Positions 32,633-40,736 are shown, numbered from the stretch's first letter. The stretch is DNA of 64,000 nt from an uncultured Oscillospiraceae bacterium (GCA_934590355.1 CAKTOX010000001.1:99154-163153); one strand, 5' to 3'. Notes: generated from the letters alone by a model not told the origin. Numbers and translations: made by a program.

Positions 32633-34081
32633 ATGGAAGACAACAAGGTTCTTGTTCTTGACGACGTTTCGGTGCGCTACCGCAAGCAGGATTCGCGCTC
32701 AACCGCGGATATATTTAAGCGCATTCTCGGAAAAAGCCCCCGCTCCAACGAGTTCTGGGCGCTCAAAAACATCTCGTTCTCGCTTGAAAAGGGCGATATG
32801 CTCGGCGTCATCGGCAAAAACGGCGCGGGCAAATCGACGATGATGAAGGCCATAAGCGGCACGCTCACGCCCGCCTCGGGCACGATAACGAAGGAAGGCC
32901 GCATCTGCGCTCTGCTCGAGCTCGGAACTGGCTTTGACCGCGAAATGACCGTGCGCGAAAACGTCTATCTGCGCGGTGCGTTCATGGGCTATTCCAGAGA
33001 ATTCATCGACTCGAAGTACGACGAGATAATAAACTTCGCGGATATGCGGGAATTCCAAAACAGCCCCTTCCGCACACTTTCAAGCGGCATGAAAAGCCGC
33101 ATAGCCTTCGCCATTGCAAGCATGGTGGAGCCGGATATTATAATCCTTGACGAGATATTCGCCGTCGGCGACGGTGATTTCCGCAAGCGCAGCCAGCAGA
33201 AGATGCAGAGCATCATCGACTCCGGCTACACGACGGCGCTCATGGTCTCGCACTCGATGCAAACCGTGCGTGAGCAGTGCAACAAGGTGCTTTGGCTCGA
33301 CAAGGGCCGCATGGTCATGTTCGGCGACCCGAAAACCGTCTGCGACGCCTACGCCGAGTATCTCAACTCCGGCAAGCTGCCGCAGACGGAGGCGCTGCAA
33401 AAAACGCAGGAGAGCCCCCGCAACAAGCTCAAAAAGAGCAAGGGCAAGCTCGCCGCCGAGATCGCAGTCTACTTCATGCTCATCCTCGCCGCCATAGCCG
33501 GCTGCTTCGTTTGGGCGCAGTATGACCTGCTCAAGTCCTACGTTCTCGCACAGAACCTCGACTCGGAGCAGATAATGCAGTCGGCGCAGAGCTATCATTC
33601 CGAAATAGACCGGATGCTCGGAGCGGACACCTCGCGCTGGGACTACGAGATATTCACCGAGGGCGCGCAGAGGATAATTGCCGAGGAGGCGACCTACACT
33701 GACGTCGCCAAGGAGGTGCTGCTCCAGTCCGGCAACCTCAGCCGTGAGCAGTACAAAAAGACGCTTGCCGCCGCCGAAATAGAGGCGATAAAATATTCCC
33801 ACATGGCGCGGCTGGACGCTCTCGTTGAGCAGATACGCGCGGAATTCGCAGCCCAGCCCGAGGGCAAATACCGCAGTCTCATGGTCTATGCCTATCTCAA
33901 TTGCGACAGGTTCTACGAGCTTGAGGAGGCCTGCGAAAACGACATGCAAAAGGTCATCGAGGAAATTCGCTCATTCCAGCGCAAGGCGGGCGAGCCGGAG
34001 GAGCTTGCCGACCACGTTTGGAACGCCTACAAGGCGGAGAAAACGTATCTTCTGTCATACTACTGCGTAAAGCTCAGGTAA
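32633..34081 (+). CDS. ABC transporter ATPase with C-terminal membrane and extracytoplasmic domain (TagH-like)
   Basis: A 482-residue protein. The ATG at 32633 follows AGGAGGG; a longer upstream frame overlaps the permease and is rejected. The ATPase (residues 1-245) has Walker A GKNGAGKST near 62, signature LSSGMKS and Walker B IIILDEIFAVGD. Uniquely for this type, a transmembrane helix (residues 276-300) is followed by about 180 helical residues outside the membrane. TagH of Bacillus teichoic acid export has the same plan, while Wzt has a cytoplasmic carbohydrate-binding end. It pairs with the permease ten bases upstream. Confidence 0.9.
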   Translation: MEDNKVLVLDDVSVRYRKQDSRSTADIFKRILGKSPRSNEFWALKNISFSLEKGDMLGVIGKNGAGKSTMMKAISGTLTPASGTITKEGRICALLELGTGFDREMTVRENVYLRGAFMGYSREFIDSKYDEIINFADMREFQNSPFRTLSSGMKSRIAFAIASMVEPDIIILDEIFAVGDGDFRKRSQQKMQSIIDSGYTTALMVSHSMQTVREQCNKVLWLDKGRMVMFGDPKTVCDAYAEYLNSGKLPQTEALQKTQESPRNKLKKSKGKLAAEIAVYFMLILAAIAGCFVWAQYDLLKSYVLAQNLDSEQIMQSAQSYHSEIDRMLGADTSRWDYEIFTEGAQRIIAEEATYTDVAKEVLLQSGNLSREQYKKTLAAAEIEAIKYSHMARLDALVEQIRAEFAAQPEGKYRSLMVYAYLNCDRFYELEEACENDMQKVIEEIRSFQRKAGEPEELADHVWNAYKAEKTYLLSYYCVKLR

Positions 34082-34091
34082 GAATATTTAA

Positions 34092-34129
34092 GCGTATATA
34101 GGCTCGGAGGAAACTCCGAGCCTATACGC
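34092..34129 (+). terminator. Terminator hairpin after the TagH-like gene
   Basis: GCGTATA...GGCTCGGAG pairs with CTCCGAGCC...TATACGC around a GAAA loop. The T-tract is weak (GTTGTTT). Confidence 0.65.
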
Positions 34130-34141
34130 GTTGTTTAAGGT

Positions 34142-34170
34142 TTGACAAAACGGGCTCTTAGGTTTATTAT
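34142..34170 (+). promoter_or_regulatory. Consensus promoter of the acyl-CoA ligase gene
   Basis: TTGACA (34142-34147), 17 bases, TATTAT (34165-34170). Confidence 0.8.
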
Positions 34171-34214
34171 GCTTTCATACATTTCTAATTTTTTTGCAAA
34201 AAGGACTGATACTC

Positions 34215-35939
34215 ATGGAAAACATAAGCGCGAAAGCGCCTTGGAGGGAGCAGCTCGGCGAGGTGCCGTTCACGCTCGATTATTTTGACGGCTCGATGTT
34301 CGAGGCCGTCGAGAAGATCGCCGAAAAATACCCCAACAACGTCGCATTTGACTTCATGGGGAGATCGACGACGTATAAAACCCTCGTCAAGGAGGTCGAG
34401 AGCTGCGCAAAGGCGCTGCGCACCATAGGCGTGCGCGAGGGCGACAAGGTCACGATCGCAATGCCCAACTGCCCGCAGGCCATTCAGACCTTCTACGCCG
34501 TCAACCTCATAGGCGGCATCTGCAACATGATCCACCCCCTGTCCGCGGAAAAGGAGATCGAGTTTTATCTCAACGAGTCGGAATCCGTCACGGCGATAAC
34601 CCTCGACCAGTTTTACAACAAGTTTGAAAACATCCGCCAGAACACCAAGGTCGTGAACATCGTCATCGCAAGCATAAAGGACGAGCTTTCAAAGCCAGTC
34701 AAGGCGGGATATATGCTCACCGAGGGCAGAAAGATACAAAAGATCCCCGACGACGCCCCCGTTATACGCTGGAACGAGTTCCTGCGCATGGGCAAGCACT
34801 GCTTTTATAACTACAAGGTTAAGCGCACGGGCTCCGACCCCGCCGTCATCCTTTATTCCGGCGGCACGACCGGCACGACCAAGGGCATTTTGCTTTCAAA
34901 CCGCAATTTTAACGCACTGGGTCAGCAGGTCATCGCGGCAAACCCGATGTTCCGCGTGAGCGATAAGATGCTTGCGGCGATGCCCCTGTTCCACGGCTTC
35001 GGGCTCGGAGTGTGCATACACACGATGCTCTCGCAGGGCGGACGGTGCATCCTCATTCCGCGCTTCACGGCGGAGACCTACGCAAAGCAGATAACGAAAT
35101 ACCGCTGCAACTTCATCGCGGGCGTGCCCACGCTTTACGAGGCGCTGCTGAGACTTCCGAGCATGGACAAGGCAGACCTCAGCTCGCTCAAGGGCGTATT
35201 CTCCGGCGGCGACAGCCTCTCGATCGAGCTCAAGAAAAAATTCGACAAATTTCTCTATGACCACAACGCAAAAATCCAGATCCGCGAGGGCTTCGGTCTT
35301 ACCGAATGCGTCACCGCGAGCTGCCTGACCCCGCCGCACATGGCAAAGGTCGGCAGCATCGGTCTCCCCTTCCCGGACACCTATTATAAGATAGTCGAGC
35401 CCGGCACGGACAAGGAGCTTCCCTACGGCGAGGAGGGCGAAATCCTCATCGCAGGTCCCACCGTCATGATGGAGTATATTAAGCACCCCGAGGAGACCGC
35501 GCACACCCTGCGCCGTCACGCCGACGGGCTCACATGGATGTACACGGGCGACCTCGGAATGATGGACGAGGAGGGCTTTATCTACTTCCGCGGCCGCGCA
35601 AAGCGCATGATAATCTCCTCCGGCTACAACATATATCCCGGTCAACTCGAGAATATTCTCGACGCGAACGAATTCGTCCATATGAGCTGCGTCATCGGCG
35701 TGCCCGACCCCTACAAGATGCAGAAGGTCAAGGCGTTCGTGATGCTCAAGCCCGGCGTGCCCGAAAGTCCCGAAACGAAGGAAGCAATCTTGGCTTACTG
35801 CCGCAAGAACATAGCAAAATACGCCATGCCATACGACATCGAATTCCGCCGCGAGCTGCCCAAAACGCTCGTGGGCAAGGTCGCTTACCGCGTCCTTGAG
35901 GAAGAGGAGGAAGCAAAGCGCGAAAGCGTCGAGGCATAA
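34215..35939 (+). CDS. AMP-dependent acyl-CoA synthetase/ligase
   Basis: A 574-residue adenylating enzyme. The ATG at 34215 follows AAAGGA and is preferred over one at 34194. The A3 motif reads ILYSGGTTGTTKGILLS near residue 218, A5 is GFGLTECVTA, A7 is YTGDLGMMDEEGF and A8 is GRAKRMIISSGYNIYPG near 465. The C-terminal catalytic Lys is in LVGKVAYRVL. It makes acyl-AMP and then acyl-CoA or a related thioester, probably from a medium- or long-chain acid. It has its own promoter and terminator, so its link to the polymer cluster is positional only. Confidence 0.9.
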   Translation: MENISAKAPWREQLGEVPFTLDYFDGSMFEAVEKIAEKYPNNVAFDFMGRSTTYKTLVKEVESCAKALRTIGVREGDKVTIAMPNCPQAIQTFYAVNLIGGICNMIHPLSAEKEIEFYLNESESVTAITLDQFYNKFENIRQNTKVVNIVIASIKDELSKPVKAGYMLTEGRKIQKIPDDAPVIRWNEFLRMGKHCFYNYKVKRTGSDPAVILYSGGTTGTTKGILLSNRNFNALGQQVIAANPMFRVSDKMLAAMPLFHGFGLGVCIHTMLSQGGRCILIPRFTAETYAKQITKYRCNFIAGVPTLYEALLRLPSMDKADLSSLKGVFSGGDSLSIELKKKFDKFLYDHNAKIQIREGFGLTECVTASCLTPPHMAKVGSIGLPFPDTYYKIVEPGTDKELPYGEEGEILIAGPTVMMEYIKHPEETAHTLRRHADGLTWMYTGDLGMMDEEGFIYFRGRAKRMIISSGYNIYPGQLENILDANEFVHMSCVIGVPDPYKMQKVKAFVMLKPGVPESPETKEAILAYCRKNIAKYAMPYDIEFRRELPKTLVGKVAYRVLEEEEEAKRESVEA

Positions 35940-35947
35940 AAGCATGC

Positions 35948-35984
35948 AAAAAACCTGTGCAAACCGAGTTTGTGCGGGTTTTTT
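35948..35984 (+). terminator. Terminator after the acyl-CoA ligase
   Basis: AAAAAACCTGTGCAAA pairs with TTTGTGCGGGTTTTTT through three G-U wobbles around CCGAG. Confidence 0.75.
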
Positions 35985-36016
35985 CCGCAAATGCGGCCGT
36001 TTTAACACTTTATACC

Positions 36017-36046
36017 TTGAAGCGGAGCGTGCGCATATGATATAAT
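36017..36046 (+). promoter_or_regulatory. Promoter of the SGNH lipoprotein operon
   Basis: TTGAAG (36017-36022), 18 bases, TATAAT (36041-36046), followed by GAGGTG before the ATG at 36073. Confidence 0.65.
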
Positions 36047-36072
36047 CAGCAGACTTAAAATGAGGTGATCAA

Positions 36073-36903
36073 ATGAAGCTTAAACACGTTCTCATGAGCG
36101 CAATGATAATAGCGCTCATATTTGTCCTGTGCGCCTGCGGCGGCGACAAGGAGCCGGAGGAAACTCCCGAGCCGAGCTACGCTCCGCCCGCAGTAAACAC
36201 GCAATCCCCCGACTCTCCCGAGGAAAGCAACGCTCCCTCGAACGGCGGCACGTCCAACAACGGTTCTTCAAATAACGGCAGCACCCCCTCCTCTCAGCTC
36301 GGGCAGACCGCGGACGCCGGCGCGGAGTATCTTCAGAAAATGGTCTTTATAGGCGACAGCACGACTTACGGTCTGAAGGCATACAACGTCCTTCCCGCAT
36401 CTCAGGTATGGACCCCGACGAGCGGCACGCTCGCGCTGTTTAACCAGTCCATCGCAACGATACTCTACCCGCCCACCAACACCGAGGTGCCCATCACCGA
36501 CGCCGTAGGAATGGCAAAGCCTGCATACGTCGTGCTCACCATCGGCGTAAACGGCGTTTCGATGATGGACGAGGACTCCTTCAAGAGCCAGTACATAGAC
36601 CTTGTAACCCGCATCCAATCCGTCAGCCCCGACACGAAAATAATCTGCAACTCCATCTACCCCGTCGAGGCTTCCTACGAGGCAAAGGGCAACGGCATAA
36701 ATAACGCCGTCATCGACCGTGCAAACGGCTGGATAGCCGAAATTGCGGCCACGACCGGCACGAAGTACACCGACTCCGCCTCCGTCCTCAAGGGCAGCGA
36801 CGGCAAGCTTATCCACGAATACGGCAACGGCGACGGTATCCACCTTTGCGCCGCAGGCTTTGAGCGGGTCATGAACTATCTCAAGACCCATGCATATACT
36901 TAA
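36073..36903 (+). CDS. SGNH/GDSL-hydrolase lipoprotein
   Basis: A 276-residue lipoprotein: leader to LCAC with Cys22 as the lipid site, then a low-complexity Pro/Ser/Asn linker (residues 30-80), then an SGNH domain. Block I is VFIGDSTTYG with the nucleophile Ser near residue 98, block III GVNGVS near 160, and block V DGIHLC near 257 with the Asp and His. Such enzymes add or remove acyl groups on surface glycans. The next gene encodes a DUF4358 lipoprotein, as happens in the O-acylation operon at 5537. The substrate is not known. Confidence 0.88.
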   Translation: MKLKHVLMSAMIIALIFVLCACGGDKEPEETPEPSYAPPAVNTQSPDSPEESNAPSNGGTSNNGSSNNGSTPSSQLGQTADAGAEYLQKMVFIGDSTTYGLKAYNVLPASQVWTPTSGTLALFNQSIATILYPPTNTEVPITDAVGMAKPAYVVLTIGVNGVSMMDEDSFKSQYIDLVTRIQSVSPDTKIICNSIYPVEASYEAKGNGINNAVIDRANGWIAEIAATTGTKYTDSASVLKGSDGKLIHEYGNGDGIHLCAAGFERVMNYLKTHAYT

Positions 36904-36920
36904 TTCACGAGGTGTAACAC

Positions 36921-37406
36921 ATGAAAAAAGCATCCGTAATAGCTTTTGTGCTGATGCTGTGCCTGCTGTGCTCCTGCACGGACGGCAAGCAGCCCGCAGC
37001 GGAGCCCGAAATGCAGACCGTCGCAGACGCGGTGGCAGCGGCGGCAAAGCTGAACATGGAGGACATGGCTCAGACGCCCGATAACTATGTCCAGGAGCTT
37101 ATGAACATCTCCCCCGACCTTTATGAGATCCGCAACACCCTTATCTCCTCCGTCGGCACGAGCATAAACGAATACGGCATTTTCAAGGCCACGAGCAAGG
37201 AAAATGCCGACGCGATAGCCGATGCTCTCAACACATATCTTGACTACCGCAAGAGCGTGTGGATGGACGAGTATATGCCCGAGGAAAAGCCGAAGCTTGA
37301 AAACGCCGAGGTATGGCAGCAGGGCAGCTACGTCATGTATGCGATACTTGACGACAGCGCCCGCTCGGCAGCGCACAGCGCATTTGACGGCTGCTTTGAG
37401 GGCTGA
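36921..37406 (+). CDS. DUF4358 lipoprotein, second copy
   Basis: A 161-residue lipoprotein with lipobox LLCSC (Cys19). The body resembles DUF4358: EIRNTLISSVGTSINEYGIF near residue 75, a helix with KENADAIADALNTYLDYRK near 95, and a late VMYAILDD segment. It is 17 bases after the SGNH lipoprotein gene and three before the MBL gene, so all three are one transcript. Function is unknown. It differs strongly in sequence from the copy at 5537, so this is an old family pairing rather than a recent duplication. Confidence 0.75.
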   Translation: MKKASVIAFVLMLCLLCSCTDGKQPAAEPEMQTVADAVAAAAKLNMEDMAQTPDNYVQELMNISPDLYEIRNTLISSVGTSINEYGIFKATSKENADAIADALNTYLDYRKSVWMDEYMPEEKPKLENAEVWQQGSYVMYAILDDSARSAAHSAFDGCFEG

Positions 37407-37409
37407 GAT

Positions 37410-38039
37410 ATGAAGCTTATATGGCATTGTCACGCCTGCTTTGAGCTTATAACGCCGATGGGAAGCGTGGTATTCGACCCCTACGCGCCCCAAAGCGTGC
37501 GCGGTCTCAGGCTTCCCGAGCTGCACGCGGACGCCGTCATTTGCAGCCACGGACACTCCGACCATAATTATGAGCAGACAGTCACCCTCAGCGGCAGACA
37601 GCCGGATTTCAAGATAACGCAAATACTGACCTATCACGACGGCAAGCTCGGCCGGCTTCGCGGCAACAACCTCTGCACCGTCATCGACACCGGACTCATG
37701 CGCATCGCACATCTGGGCGATCTCGGTCACACGCTCGGCGTTGAGGCTCTTGCCGATTTCGGGAAGATCGACGTCCTCATGATACCCGTCGGCGGCTTCT
37801 ACACCGTCTGCTCAAAGCAGGCGCACGACATTGCCGTCGCGCTCGGCGCAAAGACGATAATCCCCATGCATTACCGCTGCACCGACGCAGGGCTCGATGA
37901 GGTCGCGGGAGTCGATGATTTCCTCCGGCTGTGGGACAAGGACGAGATCGTGTATCTCGACGGCTGCGAGTATGAATTCACAAACGCGAAAAAGCGGCAG
38001 ATAGTCGTTTTTAAGCCCGATCCCGCGTGTATGATCTGA
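37410..38039 (+). CDS. MBL-fold metallo-hydrolase (UlaG-like)
   Basis: A 209-residue cytoplasmic protein. It has the metal-binding H-x-H-x-D-H in CSHGHSDHNYE near residue 50, a second His in AHLGDLGHTLG near 108 and a third in IIPMHYRC near 152, as in the lactonase-like UlaG branch of metallo-beta-lactamases. Substrates in this branch are very diverse, so none can be assigned. It is separated from the DUF4358 gene by three bases, and a palindromic terminator follows. Confidence 0.85.
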   Translation: MKLIWHCHACFELITPMGSVVFDPYAPQSVRGLRLPELHADAVICSHGHSDHNYEQTVTLSGRQPDFKITQILTYHDGKLGRLRGNNLCTVIDTGLMRIAHLGDLGHTLGVEALADFGKIDVLMIPVGGFYTVCSKQAHDIAVALGAKTIIPMHYRCTDAGLDEVAGVDDFLRLWDKDEIVYLDGCEYEFTNAKKRQIVVFKPDPACMI

Positions 38040-38049
38040 ATTAAGCATA

Positions 38050-38081
38050 AAAAAATGAGATGCAAATGCATCTCATTTTTT
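38050..38081 (+). terminator. Palindromic terminator, first of two identical copies
   Basis: AAAAAATGAGATGCA and TGCATCTCATTTTTT pair around AA. The same hairpin recurs at 38318-38349 on the other side of the 96-bp repeat. Confidence 0.85.
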
Positions 38082-38184
38082 ATGTTCTTGTTTGCATTAA
38101 GTGCAAATTCTCATGCTTCGAGTTGGGCTGTCCGCGTAGCAGGGGTGCTCGAGGGGGCAAAGGCCCCGCTCGAAATCAAAATCA

Positions 38185-38280
38185 GATAAATAGCCATCAA
38201 AAATGTCCGAAAGGACTTTTTGACGAACGTAGTGAGATTTTTTGTGAAGCAGCGCTTCACGAAAAATGTGGCGTTTTTTT
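38185..38280 (+). repeat. 96-bp hairpin-rich intergenic repeat, copy 1
   Basis: This stretch matches 49449-49544 (opposite strand) at 85 of 96 positions without gaps. It holds a GTCC-GAAA-GGAC hairpin flanked by A and T runs and a longer hairpin GTGAAGC-AGC-GCTTCAC with T and A runs. A shared CCCCGCTCG lies about 17 bases before it. Directly after it a 22-bp stem (CAGCGTT and AACGCTG with CAAAAAAGC/GCTTTTTTG) is unique to this copy. The surrounding 38040-38339 has no gene; the open frame across it is not credible. Confidence 0.85.
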
Positions 38281-38317
38281 CAGCGTTCAAAAAAGCCCTC
38301 GCTTTTTTGAAACGCTG

Positions 38318-38349
38318 AAAAATGAGATGCAAATGCATCTCATTTTTTT
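38318..38349 (-). terminator. Palindromic terminator, second identical copy
   Basis: AAAAATGAGATGCA and TGCATCTCATTTTT pair around AA. It overlaps the stop codon of the GatD-like gene (38340-38342). Confidence 0.75.
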
Positions 38350-39050
38350 GATTTCATCATGCGGACTATGTCCTCGCGGCGGCGCTCATAGGCGGCGAGG
38401 TTCACGTCCTCATACGCAAGCTTCGGCTCCTTCACGCCGAGAAGCTGCATGAGGTATTTCGTAAAGCCCGGATTCATCATTATAAACGGCCCGACCATGG
38501 AGGTCGAGAAGAAATTATTTATCCTCACGCCCTCAAGCTTGGAGCTCTTATTTATGCCGCAGCCGAATTTGACCTCGGCAAAGCAAAAGTCCTTATTGTC
38601 GCCGTAAAGCTGCGAAAATTCCGCCTTGAAGCCGACAAGCTCCATGTTCTCAAAGCTGCAAAGCTGAGTCGAATTAAAGCGGTTGAGCATATTGCGCTTT
38701 GCGTACAGCGGCACGAGGCCGAGACCGCGAATTCTGCTGCCGTCCTCGTTTTCGATGAACTCGCAGAAAACCTCGCCGGCGTTTGCGGTCATGAGAAAGA
38801 CCGTGCCCGAGTCAATGAGCTCGGCTATCTTGGCGCGGTGCGGCATGAGCTTTTTTATGACGAGCTCCTGCTTGCTCTCGGTCATGGCGCCCATTATCAC
38901 CATGTCTACCTTCTCGGCGGCAAAGCGCGGCTCGTCGGCGTAGCTCGTTTCGATAAGCTCCGCCTCGGGCATGCACTGCTTGAGATATTTCCAGTTCCAG
39001 CAGTCGCCGAACAGATTTGCAAATTCGGGAAACAGCACCTCTATCTTCAC
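38340..39050 (-). CDS. gatD: GatD-like glutamine amidotransferase subunit lacking catalytic Cys and His
   Basis: A 236-residue class I amidotransferase-like protein. GatD supplies ammonia to MurT so that lipid II glutamate is amidated. The fold is recognisable (GSRIRGLGLVPLYAKRN, EGVRINNFFSTSMVGPF). However the nucleophile loop, normally I-C-G-G-Y-Q, reads LMTANAGEV (residues 86-94), and the catalytic His loop, normally Y-L-H-G-P, reads SMVGPF with Val186. Both active residues are therefore replaced. The start overlaps murT by four bases. It may be a scaffold, a non-hydrolysing partner, or a regulator. Confidence 0.8.
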   Translation of the reverse strand: MKIEVLFPEFANLFGDCWNWKYLKQCMPEAELIETSYADEPRFAAEKVDMVIMGAMTESKQELVIKKLMPHRAKIAELIDSGTVFLMTANAGEVFCEFIENEDGSRIRGLGLVPLYAKRNMLNRFNSTQLCSFENMELVGFKAEFSQLYGDNKDFCFAEVKFGCGINKSSKLEGVRINNFFSTSMVGPFIMMNPGFTKYLMQLLGVKEPKLAYEDVNLAAYERRREDIVRMMKSKK

Positions 39051-40423
39051 TGCCTCTCGCCTCCTTTCTCAAGACGCGCAAGAATGCCCTCGCGCACCTG
39101 CTTTGTGAGCTGAGGCGTCGTCAGGTCGTGGAGAATGAACACCTTATCCGTGCCCTCAAGCTCAAGCTGCGCCGGAGCGTCCGGCTCATGCGCAACGCAG
39201 CGGATCTTCTCCTCCGGCACTCCCGCAAGCAGCAGGCGCAGGTGGTAGTCATGCATTCTCTCGCCGCAGACGACGATGCGCTTTATGCTCTCGTCGTTTA
39301 AAAATTCAAAGTCCGCGTCGTAGACCCACGTGACGATCTCCGTCGTTTTCTTGAAGGTCAGGTCATCGAGCATGACGATGACCTCCTTCACGCCCGACTC
39401 GGAGCGGATATAGTCGAAAACGATCGAGCACGCGACGGGGTTTTGACCCTTGGTCATGTTGGTTACGACCTCGACGCCGTTTTTTGTAACGTTCGTGTAG
39501 CGCGATTTGACAATGCCCATGTGCGCAAAGCTCCTTGCGATAGCCTCCGCGCTCAGCCCGAACTCGCGCAGCACCGCAACGACGGTGACCTGATTATAGG
39601 TGTTAAAAACGCTGTCGTTAATGAGCGGATATGTCTCCTCGCCGTTTTTCGTGCGCACGGTGAAGGTCTTGGCGGCATAGTCGGGCGCGGCGGTGTAATC
39701 CCCCTCGGGCGAGGCAAAGCCGCAGCCGGGGCAGTGCATCTTGCCGATGTGATGATATCGCACATAGTCGTACTCGAGCCTTGCACCGCAGTAGGGGCAC
39801 ACGCGCATATCATTTATGATATTGACGCATTCGTCCCTGTCCGTCGGCAGGCGGCTTATCGAGAAATAGCTGCGCTTGTTGTTTATCTTCAGTCTGCTGC
39901 TGATGGGATCGTCCGCGTTCAGTATCATATGCGTATCGTCGGGGAGGTTGGAGTCAATAAAGGAGAATATAAACTCCGGATGCGCATTGCGCTGTATGGA
40001 ATCGCGGAAGAGATTGGTGCACACGGCGTAGTCGGGGTGGACATAGCTGTAAATTCTCTTTGAGCTGCGCTCGTCTACCTCGAAAACGGCAAGCTGCTTT
40101 CTGACCTTGCCGGAGAGGCTGCACTCGGAGATGAGCGAGCTTGCTATGCCCGCATCGACGTTCGAGCCGGCGCGGTTATTGAGCACGTCATAGCCGTTAT
40201 CCGTGAGCGCGTCGATGAGCATATTGCAGCAGGTGGTTTTGCCGTTCGTGCCGGTAACGGTTATGATGGTCTTAGGCTTATCTATCCTGCCCAGAAAATC
40301 AGGGCAGAGCTTTATCGCGAGCTTGCCGGGAAAATAGCTCGCATTCATGCCCAGCAGCTTTTGCAGCCACATGGCGAGCTTGCTGATGATAAGGGCAATT
40401 ATAAATCTGGCGTTTTTCTTCAT
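39047..40423 (-). CDS. murT: MurT-like Mur ligase (lipid II isoglutaminyl synthase subunit)
   Basis: A 458-residue ATP-dependent ligase. It starts with a short hydrophobic anchor, has the Mur ligase P-loop TVTGTNGKTT near residue 57, VFEVDERS near 115 and NLFRDSIQR near 138. A zinc ribbon C-x2-C...C-x2-C (CPYCGARL and CPGCGF, residues 207-235), typical of MurT, is inserted. The C-terminal DUF1727 domain ends the protein. MurT amidates the alpha-carboxyl of D-Glu in lipid II with ammonia from GatD; here the GatD partner looks inactive. Confidence 0.9.
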   Translation of the reverse strand: MKKNARFIIALIISKLAMWLQKLLGMNASYFPGKLAIKLCPDFLGRIDKPKTIITVTGTNGKTTCCNMLIDALTDNGYDVLNNRAGSNVDAGIASSLISECSLSGKVRKQLAVFEVDERSSKRIYSYVHPDYAVCTNLFRDSIQRNAHPEFIFSFIDSNLPDDTHMILNADDPISSRLKINNKRSYFSISRLPTDRDECVNIINDMRVCPYCGARLEYDYVRYHHIGKMHCPGCGFASPEGDYTAAPDYAAKTFTVRTKNGEETYPLINDSVFNTYNQVTVVAVLREFGLSAEAIARSFAHMGIVKSRYTNVTKNGVEVVTNMTKGQNPVACSIVFDYIRSESGVKEVIVMLDDLTFKKTTEIVTWVYDADFEFLNDESIKRIVVCGERMHDYHLRLLLAGVPEEKIRCVAHEPDAPAQLELEGTDKVFILHDLTTPQLTKQVREGILARLEKGGERQ

Positions 40424-40454
40424 TTTCTGCTCCCTTTCGGAATTGGTTCATTAT

Positions 40455-40483
40455 ATTATACCCACAGTGCGTTTGCTTGTCCA
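40455..40483 (-). promoter_or_regulatory. Promoter of murT-gatD
   Basis: On the minus strand TGGACA (40478-40483), 17 bases, TATAAT (40455-40460). Confidence 0.75.
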
Positions 40484-40498
40484 CCCCATTTTTGCTCC

Positions 40499-40527
40499 TT
40501 GACCTTCGCGCGCTTTTACTGTATATT
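40499..40527 (+). promoter_or_regulatory. Promoter of the small membrane protein gene
   Basis: TTGACC (40499-40504), 17 bases, TATATT (40522-40527). Confidence 0.65.
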
Positions 40528-40550
40528 TAATTAAAACGGAGGGATGAAAT

Positions 40551-40736
40551 ATGGGAAGCATACCCTGGTACGCATACGTCGGCATTTTGCTCGCCGCCGT
40601 CATCGCATATTATATCACGGTCGATGTCAAAACTCGCCGCAAATTTAAAGAGAAAAAGGCGGCAGATCGCCGTGCTGCAAAGGAAGCCGCAAAAAAATCC
40701 AAATCCGCAAAGAAGCGGAGCAAGTCCAAGAAATAA
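40551..40736 (+). CDS. Small single-pass membrane protein with basic tail
   Basis: A 61-residue protein: one transmembrane helix (residues 5-24, WYAYVGILLAAVIAYYITV) and then a strongly basic tail rich in Lys, Arg and Ala (residues 28-61). CGGAGGG precedes the ATG, and a promoter and terminator frame it, so it is a real gene. I do not recognise the family. Such tails often bind nucleic acid or ribosomes at the membrane, but nothing here proves that. Confidence 0.7.
   Translation: MGSIPWYAYVGILLAAVIAYYITVDVKTRRKFKEKKAADRRAAKEAAKKSKSAKKRSKSKK

Noticed and set aside
24444..38039. Horizontally acquired genomic island
   Set aside because: Codon use and GC content look like the rest of the window and no integrase, attachment repeats or transposase are present; the tRNA genes at 40814 and 40923 have no duplicated 3' ends nearby.
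38060..38452. Open frame across the intergenic repeat whose peptide (INSHQKCP...LFDERSEIF) is also readable in copy 2
   Set aside because: The amino acid changes between copies map to hairpin loops and paired bases, so the likeness is explained by the structured repeat; the frame also runs into the GatD gene antisense and has no ribosome site.
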